Source: an uncultured Flavobacteriales bacterium (lineage in GTDB: Bacteria; Bacteroidota; Bacteroidia; Flavobacteriales; Vicingaceae). From it: a stretch of 6,900 bases of DNA. Each line of letters begins with the position of its first letter. The first letter of the stretch is position 1. Positions 1-4,216 of this stretch are shown here, one piece after another. The stretch spans positions 1-6,900 of the forward strand of contig CAMPHX010000065.1 of assembly GCA_946886085.1 (NCBI GenBank), written 5' to 3'. The translations under genes were made by a program, and so were the position numbers. The notes below the pieces were generated by a model. That model saw only the letters and a list, made by a program, of their open reading frames with translations. It did not search any database and had not been told where the DNA came from.

Positions 1-115
1 TTTTATTAGAGATTACATTTATGATATTATTGCTAAGAATAGAAAACAATTACTAAACAGGAATGGATGTAATATTCAGTTGTACCAAGCAAATAGAAAT
101 AAATTTTTAACGTAA
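1..115 (+). CDS. DCC-family (DUF393) thiol-disulfide oxidoreductase-like protein, C-terminal end only
   Basis: The frame starting at base 2 is open from the window edge to TAA at 113-115, giving 37 residues. It begins FIRDYIYDIIAKNR and ends NRNKFLT. From family knowledge, DCC/DUF393 proteins (B. subtilis YuxK type) end with a block of the form FIRD-x-x-Y-D-x-I-A-[KR]-N-R, then a short Gly/Lys-rich turn, a Cys, and a final R-F-L. The spacing fits here: Cys at residue 23 of the fragment and a KFLT end. The usual aromatic stretch after NR (YRWFG) is replaced by KQLLN, so it is a divergent member. The N-terminal DxxCxxC active-site motif that names the family lies outside the window, so catalytic competence cannot be judged. 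The stop is 12 bases before the next gene's ATG, so the two may be co-transcribed. Identification rests on one motif block. Confidence 0.8.
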   Translation, partial: FIRDYIYDIIAKNRKQLLNRNGCNIQLYQANRNKFLT

Positions 116-120
116 CTTTG
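113..120 (+). promoter_or_regulatory. Bacteroidota-type -7 element (TAACTTTG) for the exonuclease gene
   Basis: TAACTTTG matches the Bacteroidota -7 consensus TAnnTTTG exactly. It ends 7 bases before the ATG at 128, so transcription would start at or within a few bases of the start codon, giving a leaderless or nearly leaderless mRNA. Its first three bases are also the stop codon of the upstream gene. No TTG -33 element is visible at the usual 17-23 base spacing, so the site could be weak or accidental. Confidence 0.5.
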
Positions 121-127
121 CCGCATT

Positions 128-625
128 ATGTATGCAGTAGTTGATATTGAAGCAACAGGAGGAAATTACCTTAAAGGTAGAATAATTGAAATAGCGGTTT
201 ATGTTTTTGACGGCACTCAAATTGTTCATGAATATTCATCTCTTATAAATCCTAAAGTTAGTATAGATTGGTACGTTACCAAACTTACCGGAATTACCAA
301 TAGCATGGTAAAAGATGCTCCTACTTTTATGGATGTAGCTCAAGAAATTCATCAATTAATTAGCGATAAAATTTTTGTGGCTCACGATGTAAATTTTGAT
401 TATAAAATATTAAAATCTGAGCTAAAAAGAACCGGATTAGCAATACAACAGCCTAAACTTTGCACCATAGAAATGAGCAGAACTGTTTTCCCGGAACAAC
501 CATCATACAGTTTAGGGAAACTGTGTAAAGAGTTAGGAATAGACATTCCACAAGAACAAAGACACCGTGCTGCCGGAGATGCTTTAGCTACCACCAAGTT
601 GTTGCAACTGCTGTTGGATAACTAA
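128..625 (+). CDS. DnaQ-like DEDDh 3'-5' exonuclease, stand-alone
   Basis: This 165-residue protein is a complete exonuclease domain of the DNA polymerase III epsilon/RNase T superfamily, which removes 3' nucleotides from DNA or RNA with two metal ions. All three Exo motifs are visible. ExoI is VVDIEATGG with D6 and E8. ExoII is AHDVNFDYKIL with D91. ExoIII is HRAAGDA with H146 and D151. This is the DEDDh set, so the enzyme should be active. The SYSLGKLCKELGI segment (126-138) is typical of epsilon-like proteins. The chosen ATG puts ExoI at residue 4, as usual, and no earlier in-frame start is needed. There is no PHP, polymerase, clamp-binding or GIY-YIG domain, and the protein stops just after ExoIII. 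It could be a proofreading subunit, a repair nuclease or an oligonucleotide-trimming enzyme. Fold and chemistry are secure; the cellular role is not. Confidence 0.93.
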   Translation: MYAVVDIEATGGNYLKGRIIEIAVYVFDGTQIVHEYSSLINPKVSIDWYVTKLTGITNSMVKDAPTFMDVAQEIHQLISDKIFVAHDVNFDYKILKSELKRTGLAIQQPKLCTIEMSRTVFPEQPSYSLGKLCKELGIDIPQEQRHRAAGDALATTKLLQLLLDN

Positions 626-647
626 TTTTTTAACCACACACATATAG
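626..647 (+). repeat. Partial copy of the TAACCACA repeat end
   Basis: A run of T followed by TAACCACACACATATAG begins directly after the exonuclease stop codon. It matches the left end of the larger element at 822-844: the first ten bases TAACCACACA are identical, then comes a two-base deletion and one mismatch. Both copies follow a T-run. No inverted partner is seen close by, so this looks like a solitary or decayed end of the same repeat family. Confidence 0.6.
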
Positions 648-696
648 CGTTTTAATGCCGAAAAGAGAATACCTTTAATTATATAGCTTATTTTTA

Positions 697-765
697 ACTC
701 TCCCCCTAACTTCCTCTCTTTAAAGAGAGGGGAAAAAGTTATCGCAAGATGACTTTGGGGTGAGT
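697..765. repeat. Compact nested inverted-repeat element, possible three-way junction
   Basis: Three pairings are visible. The outer stem joins ACTCTCCCC (697-705) to GGGGTGAGT (757-765), 8 of 9 pairs. The first inner arm is the perfect 18-base palindrome CCTCTCTTTAAAGAGAGG (713-730), extendable by two G-T wobbles. The second inner arm is AAGTTATC (736-743) with GATGACTT (748-755), 8 pairs including one G-T wobble, closed by a GCAA (GNRA-type) tetraloop at 744-747. Together they can form a cloverleaf-like three-way junction in RNA or single-stranded DNA. I recall similar CTCCCCCTAAC...AGAGAGGGG sequences scattered between genes in Bacteroidota genomes, but cannot check that here. No T-run follows, so it is not a standard terminator. 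It may be a REP-like palindromic element. Confidence 0.65.
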
Positions 766-821
766 CATAATAACAACAGCTATTTAACATAAAAAATGTT
801 TTACTCTGAAAGAACGACATC

Positions 822-970
822 TTTTTAACCACACAGGCACATAGTTTTTTGTGCTAAAAAAAGAAAGTTTAGTTTCTCATAGCTTATCCGCCTTAAGCGG
901 ATAAAACACTTTGTGCCGCTATATTCACTTTTTAGGGTTATCGTTTTCTATGTTTCTATGTGGTTAGTTT
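822..970. repeat. ~150-bp intergenic element with terminal inverted repeats
   Basis: The left end TAACCACACAGGCACATAG (826-844) and the right end (948-966) are inverted repeats; the reverse complement of the right end is TAACCACATAGAAACATAG, 16 of 19 identical. T-runs extend both sides (TTTTT at 822-826 on the left; AGTTT on the right). Near the middle is a strong small hairpin at 884-904, with arms TTATCCGC and GCGGATAA (8 perfect pairs) and a 5-base loop. Nothing in the element codes for a protein. The layout resembles a MITE or large palindromic repeat. Sequences like CCACATAGAAACATAG are, to my memory, common between genes in Flavobacteriia, but the family name and any transposase are unknown to me. 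No target-site duplication is obvious. Confidence 0.6.
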
Positions 971-1022
971 AATATACTTAACCAAATTTCATGTTACATT
1001 AAGTAATTTATACTCTTTCCTT

Positions 1023-1030
1023 TATGTTTG
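1023..1030 (+). promoter_or_regulatory. Candidate -7 element (TATGTTTG), distal promoter of the sugar operon
   Basis: TATGTTTG fits TAnnTTTG exactly and would give a leader of about 60 bases before the ATG at 1098. No TTG -33 partner is seen at 17-23 bases upstream. In such AT-rich DNA one match is weak evidence. It competes with a second match at 1067-1074. Confidence 0.35.
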
Positions 1031-1066
1031 TGCTAATAATTTATAGCATGATTAATATTTTTATGT

Positions 1067-1074
1067 TAGTTTTG
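1067..1074 (+). promoter_or_regulatory. Candidate -7 element (TAGTTTTG), proximal promoter of the sugar operon
   Basis: TAGTTTTG fits TAnnTTTG exactly, 23 bases before the ATG at 1098. It would give a short leader of roughly 15-18 bases. No clear TTG -33 element is present. Either this or the site at 1023-1030, or both, could drive the aminotransferase-dehydrogenase pair. Confidence 0.4.
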
Positions 1075-1097
1075 TTATCCTAAAATGTTTTATATTA

Positions 1098-2243
1098 ATG
1101 GCAATACATAATATTCAGATGGTTGATTTGCATAAGCAATATTTAGCCATCAAAAATGAAGTTGATGCTGCAATAGCAGGAGTTATAGAAAGCACACAGT
1201 TTATCAATGGCGATGAAGTAAAGCTCTTTCAAAAAGAATTAGAAGATTACTTAGGTGTGAAGCACGTAATTCCATGTGCCAATGGAACAGACGCACTTCA
1301 AATTGCACTTATGGCGTTGGGCTTAAAACCCGGAGATGAAGTAGTTACTTCAGACTTTACTTTTGCCGCAACAGTTGAAGTGGTTGGACTACTTCAATTG
1401 AAAATTGTATTGGTAGATGTAGATCCGAATACATATTGTATAGATACAGATAAATTAAAAAAAGCTATTACATCAAAAACGAAAGCCATTATTCCTGTTC
1501 ATTTATTCGGACAATGTGCTAATATGGAAGCCATTATGCAAATTGCCAACGCACACCAAATTGCGGTAGTTGAAGATGTCGCCCAGGCGATTGGTGCATC
1601 ATATACCTTTAATGATGGCACTACCAAAAAAGCAGGAACGATAGGTGCGTTGGGAACAACTTCATTTTTCCCTTCAAAAAATTTAGGTTGCTATGGCGAT
1701 GGAGGAGCTTTATTTACCAATGATGATACATTAGCAGAGATTGCTCGTTCTATTGTAAATCACGGAATGAAAGTACGTTATTACTATGATAGAATAGGTG
1801 TAAATTCTCGTTTAGACACCATTCAGGCAGCAATTTTAAGAGTTAAACTTCGTCATTTAGATGAATATGCCGCAGCACGAAACAAAGCAGCAGCATATTA
1901 TGATGAAGCTTTTAAAAATCATCCGAATATTAAAATACCTGTTAGAGATGAAAAATCAACTCACGTTTTCCATCAATATACATTAGTAGGTTGTTCTGTT
2001 GATAATTTTGAATTACAAAAAAGACTTACAGAAAAAGGAGTGCCATGTATGATTTATTATCCGGTACCACTTCACACACAAGAGGCTTATCGCACTCCTG
2101 AAATGAAAGATGAAGATTTTGAGATTACTAATGGATTATGTAAATCGGTGTTTTCATTGCCAATGCATACAGAATTAGAAGAAGATGAGTTGGCTTTTAT
2201 AACCAAAACAGTAAAAGAAATAATCGAAGATATAAAACAGTAA
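1098..2243 (+). CDS. DegT/DnrJ/EryC1/StrS-family PLP sugar aminotransferase (WbpE-like)
   Basis: This cytoplasmic 381-residue enzyme should move an amino group from glutamate to a keto-sugar nucleotide using pyridoxal phosphate. The family layout is complete: N-terminal MVDLHKQY (8-15), cofactor-phosphate-binding GTDAL (63-67), LFGQCANMEAI (136-146), VEDVAQAIGA (158-167) with D160 facing the PLP ring nitrogen, and FFPSKNLGCYGDGGA (190-204), where K194 is the Schiff-base lysine. VNSRLDTIQAAIL and the YYPVPLHTQ block follow. Length is normal for the family. The whole resembles WbpE, which makes UDP-2-acetamido-3-amino uronic sugars, more than the 4-amino-sugar enzymes. Exact substrate cannot be fixed from sequence alone. 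The start is chosen because DegT proteins normally begin 6-10 residues before VDL. No Shine-Dalgarno is present. The next gene starts 10 bases after the stop, indicating an operon. The protein probably feeds capsule, O-antigen or glycoprotein-glycan synthesis. Confidence 0.92.
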   Translation: MAIHNIQMVDLHKQYLAIKNEVDAAIAGVIESTQFINGDEVKLFQKELEDYLGVKHVIPCANGTDALQIALMALGLKPGDEVVTSDFTFAATVEVVGLLQLKIVLVDVDPNTYCIDTDKLKKAITSKTKAIIPVHLFGQCANMEAIMQIANAHQIAVVEDVAQAIGASYTFNDGTTKKAGTIGALGTTSFFPSKNLGCYGDGGALFTNDDTLAEIARSIVNHGMKVRYYYDRIGVNSRLDTIQAAILRVKLRHLDEYAAARNKAAAYYDEAFKNHPNIKIPVRDEKSTHVFHQYTLVGCSVDNFELQKRLTEKGVPCMIYYPVPLHTQEAYRTPEMKDEDFEITNGLCKSVFSLPMHTELEEDELAFITKTVKEIIEDIKQ

Positions 2244-2253
2244 AAATAAACAA

Positions 2254-3564
2254 ATGAAAATAGCAGTAATAGGAACAGGGTACGTAGGTTTAGTTACAGG
2301 AACTTGCTTTGCAGAAACCGGTAATGATGTAGTTTGTGTAGATATTGATGCCAAAAAAGTAGAAAAAATGAGAAATGGAATAGTACCCATTTACGAACCT
2401 CATTTAGATGTACTTTTTGAAAGAAACATAAACCAAGGCAGGTTAAAATTTACTACAGAACTTAAAGGAGCTATTGATGATGCTGAAATTATATTTTTAG
2501 CACTACCAACTCCTCCTGGAGAGGATGGTTCTGCTGATTTATCTTATATTTTAGGTGTAGCCGATGAATTAGGAAAAATTATTACCAATTATAAAGTTAT
2601 TGTTGATAAAAGTACCGTTCCTGTTGGCACTGCCGAAAAAGTAACCGCAGCAATTGCTAAAAATGCTAAAGTTGATTTTGATGTTGTTTCTAACCCTGAA
2701 TTTTTAAGAGAAGGATTTGCTGTAGATGATTTTCTTAAACCAGATAGAGTGGTAATTGGAACTTCTTCTGTTAAAGCTAGAAAAATTATGGAACACTTGT
2801 ATAAACCGTATGTAAGACAAGGAAATCCTATTATTTTTATGGATGAAAAATCTGCTGAATTAACCAAATATGCGGCTAACTCTTTTTTGGCTACCAAAAT
2901 TACCTTCATGAATGAGATTGCCAACTTTTGCGAAAAAGTAGGTGCAGATGTTGATATGGTTAGAATGGGAATCGGTTCAGATACTAGAATTGGTAAACGC
3001 TTTTTATTTCCGGGTATTGGCTATGGAGGAAGTTGTTTTCCTAAAGATGTTCAGGCATTAGCAAAATCAGGTAAAGAATACGGCTATGAGTTCAGTATTT
3101 TAGATTCAGTGATGCGTGTAAACGAAGAGCAAAAAGTGATTATAATGCCTAAGATTAAAGCTTATTTTAACAATGATTTAAAAGGTAAAAAAATTGCTTT
3201 GTGGGGATTAGCATTTAAACCGGATACTGATGATATTAGAGAAGCTCCAGCTCTTTATATTATTGATGAATTGCTTAAATTGGGAGCAGAAATTACGGCT
3301 TACGATCCCGAAGCAATGGATAATGTAAAAGAAAAATATGGCGATAAAATAAATTTCGCGTCAGATAGAGATAGTGCTTTAGATGGAGCAGATGCCTTAG
3401 TTATTGCTACAGAGTGGCAAGTATTCAGAAATCCGGATTTTAATAAGCTAGCGAATAAGATGAATCAAAAAGTAATTTTTGATGGAAGAAACCTTTACGA
3501 TTTAACGGAAATGAAAGAATTAGGCTTCTATTACAGTAGCATTGGTAGAGAAGTTATTAAGTAA
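2254..3564 (+). CDS. ugd: UDP-glucose 6-dehydrogenase
   Basis: This 436-residue enzyme should oxidise UDP-glucose twice with NAD+ to UDP-glucuronate. The NAD-binding Rossmann motif is IGTGYVGLVTG (6-16), with acidic D30 at the end of strand 2 selecting NAD. Further family blocks are PIYEPHLD (45-52), KSTVPVGTA (119-127), SNPEFLREG (147-155), K205 and N209 in ELTKYAANSFLATKI, and the active-site loop GIGYGGSCFPKD (254-265) with catalytic C261 and neighbours K264 and D265. The C-terminal domain has FKPDTDDIREAPA (321-333), TEW (386-388) and DGRN (410-413), and ends in SSIGR. The GYGGSCFPKD loop is the UDP-glucose (TuaD/Ugd) form. UDP-GlcNAc dehydrogenases (WbpA) and GDP-mannose dehydrogenases have recognisably different loops. 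It is ten bases downstream of the aminotransferase and surely co-transcribed. UDP-glucuronate would be used in surface polysaccharide, directly or as a precursor of xylose, galacturonate or amino-uronates. Confidence 0.93.
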   Translation: MKIAVIGTGYVGLVTGTCFAETGNDVVCVDIDAKKVEKMRNGIVPIYEPHLDVLFERNINQGRLKFTTELKGAIDDAEIIFLALPTPPGEDGSADLSYILGVADELGKIITNYKVIVDKSTVPVGTAEKVTAAIAKNAKVDFDVVSNPEFLREGFAVDDFLKPDRVVIGTSSVKARKIMEHLYKPYVRQGNPIIFMDEKSAELTKYAANSFLATKITFMNEIANFCEKVGADVDMVRMGIGSDTRIGKRFLFPGIGYGGSCFPKDVQALAKSGKEYGYEFSILDSVMRVNEEQKVIIMPKIKAYFNNDLKGKKIALWGLAFKPDTDDIREAPALYIIDELLKLGAEITAYDPEAMDNVKEKYGDKINFASDRDSALDGADALVIATEWQVFRNPDFNKLANKMNQKVIFDGRNLYDLTEMKELGFYYSSIGREVIK

Positions 3565-3578
3565 AAAATACTTAAATA

Positions 3579-3616
3579 AACAAGAAAGGCTGTTCAATTG
3601 AACAGCCTTTCTTGTT
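3579..3616. terminator. Perfect 38-base palindrome, shared bidirectional terminator of ugd and ndk
   Basis: The sequence is a perfect inverted repeat centred at 3597/3598, with half-site AACAAGAAAGGCTGTTCAA. A realistic hairpin has about 16 pairs with a GC-richer core (GGCTGTTC/GAACAGCC) and a small loop. Each 3' arm ends in the T-rich stretch CTTTCTTGTT. It begins 14 bases after the ugd stop (plus strand) and 14 bases after the ndk stop (minus strand), so one structure can end both convergent transcripts. The T-run is interrupted, so efficiency may be moderate. Confidence 0.85.
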
Positions 3617-3630
3617 GGTATCATTATTAA

Positions 3631-4053
3631 TTAAGCAAAAATTTCGTTTGACTTAAAATGAAAATCACCTTCAATTTTAGCATTTTCATTGCTATCAGAA
3701 CCATGAACTGCATTTGCAGAGATAGATTCAGCATAAATTTTTCTGATAGTTCCTTCAGCAGCTTCAGCAGGATTAGTAGCTCCAATTAAAGTTCTAAAAT
3801 CTTCTACAGCATTATCTTTTTCAAGAATTGCTGCTACAATCGGTCCTGAAGACATGTATTCTACTAATTCTCCATAAAAAGGACGTTCTTTGTGTACTTC
3901 GTAAAAAGCACCGGCTTGTTCTTTAGAAAGTTGCGTATATTTCATCGCTACAATTTTAAAACCAGCGTCATTAATCATTTTTAAAATACCTCCAATGTAG
4001 TTTTTTTCAACTGCATCAGGCTTAATCATTGTAAAAGTTCTGTTTCCTGCCAT
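3631..4053 (-). CDS. ndk: Nucleoside diphosphate kinase
   Basis: This cytosolic 140-residue enzyme passes the gamma-phosphate of ATP to any (d)NDP through a phospho-histidine, balancing nucleotide pools for nucleic acid and nucleotide-sugar synthesis. Visible motifs are TMIKPDAV (8-15) with K11, HKERPFY (54-60), R87 in [11 protein letters not shown]104 in GTIRKIYA, N114, and the signature NAVHGSDS (114-121) with the phosphorylated H117. Length and all key residues match the short bacterial form. The start follows directly from [15 protein letters not shown], and a good promoter lies 38 bases upstream. The gene is alone on its transcript: it converges on ugd and is separated from the upstream secreted-protein gene by a terminator. 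UTP made here could supply UDP-sugar synthesis, but that is general metabolism rather than evidence of a specific link. Confidence 0.97.
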   Translation of the reverse strand: MAGNRTFTMIKPDAVEKNYIGGILKMINDAGFKIVAMKYTQLSKEQAGAFYEVHKERPFYGELVEYMSSGPIVAAILEKDNAVEDFRTLIGATNPAEAAEGTIRKIYAESISANAVHGSDSNENAKIEGDFHFKSNEIFA

Positions 4054-4091
4054 TATAAATATTTTTTATTGTTACTTATTTTTTAGGTCGG

Positions 4092-4123
4092 CAAAAGTAG
4101 CTAATAAAAGCTAAATAAGTCAA
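4092..4123 (-). promoter_or_regulatory. Bacteroidota-type promoter of ndk (TTG - 21 bases - TACTTTTG)
   Basis: Read on the minus strand, TTGAC (its TTG at 4123-4121) is followed after 21 bases by TACTTTTG (4099-4092), then GCCGACC. This fits the primary sigma-factor promoter of Bacteroidota (TTG, 17-23 base spacer, TAnnTTTG) in both boxes. The -7 box ends 38 bases before the ndk ATG, giving a leader of about 30 bases. It is the best promoter in the window. Confidence 0.78.
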
Positions 4124-4161
4124 TAGACTAATTATTTTTTAATAGGAAGTTATAAAAGATA

Positions 4162-4197
4162 AAAAAACTCCAAACAAATTGATGCTTGGAGTTTTTT
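4162..4197 (-). terminator. Rho-independent terminator of the secreted propeller protein gene
   Basis: On the minus strand the stem is AAAAAACTCCAA against TTGGAGTTTTTT, 12 pairs, with a 12-base loop. The T-run of seven lies on its 3' side. It begins 19 bases beyond the stop codon of the 4217-6601 gene, the expected place, and separates that gene from the ndk promoter. The stem is AT-rich apart from the CTCC/GGAG core. A matching T-run on the plus strand means it could also work in the other direction. Confidence 0.85.
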
Positions 4198-4216
4198 CTA
4201 GTTTTTGGTTGTGTAT

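Larger units (their letters stand above)
626..1097. other. 472-base non-coding stretch filled with inverted repeats
   Basis: No convincing gene lies between the exonuclease and the aminotransferase. From left to right the stretch holds: a partial repeat end (626-647), a folded element (697-765), a ~150-bp element with terminal inverted repeats (822-970), and about 125 bases of AT-rich leader with two candidate promoter elements before the ATG at 1098. No clear rho-independent terminator with a T-run follows the exonuclease; the hairpins here lack one. A weak minus-strand reading frame across 584-832 runs through the palindromes and has no recognisable protein character. Confidence 0.7.

Noticed and set aside
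400..597. Open frame of 65 codons on the minus strand inside the exonuclease gene
   Set aside because: It lies wholly antisense to a gene with all catalytic motifs, and its translation shows no domain or signal.
713..734. Palindrome CCTCTCTTTAAAGAGAGG considered as the exonuclease terminator
   Set aside because: It is followed by GGAAAAAG on the plus strand with no T-run, so it does not fit a rho-independent terminator.
697..765. Folded element considered as a riboswitch or tRNA-like gene
   Set aside because: The three-armed shape suggested it, but there is no tRNA acceptor/T-loop sequence, no known riboswitch core, and no close downstream start codon (the next gene begins over 300 bases later).
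584..832. Open frame of 82 codons on the minus strand over the repeat nest
   Set aside because: It crosses the palindromes and the exonuclease 3' end, has no recognisable protein features, and has no convincing promoter or start context. It is explained by lack of stops in repeat DNA.
626..970. Repeats considered as a CRISPR array
   Set aside because: There are only two direct partial copies and one inverted copy, unequal spacing, and no regular spacers or cas genes.
1031..1048. Small hairpin TGCTA...TAGCA before the aminotransferase gene
   Set aside because: Only five pairs in AT-rich DNA, expected by chance.
2175..2390. Open frame of 71 codons on the minus strand with hydrophobic, Phe-rich translation
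   Set aside because: It spans the junction of two well-supported plus-strand genes. The apparent membrane-like composition comes from reading AAA/GAA-rich codons backwards.
2589..2924. Open frame of 111 codons on the minus strand inside ugd
   Set aside because: Fully antisense to conserved Ugd motifs, with no domain of its own.
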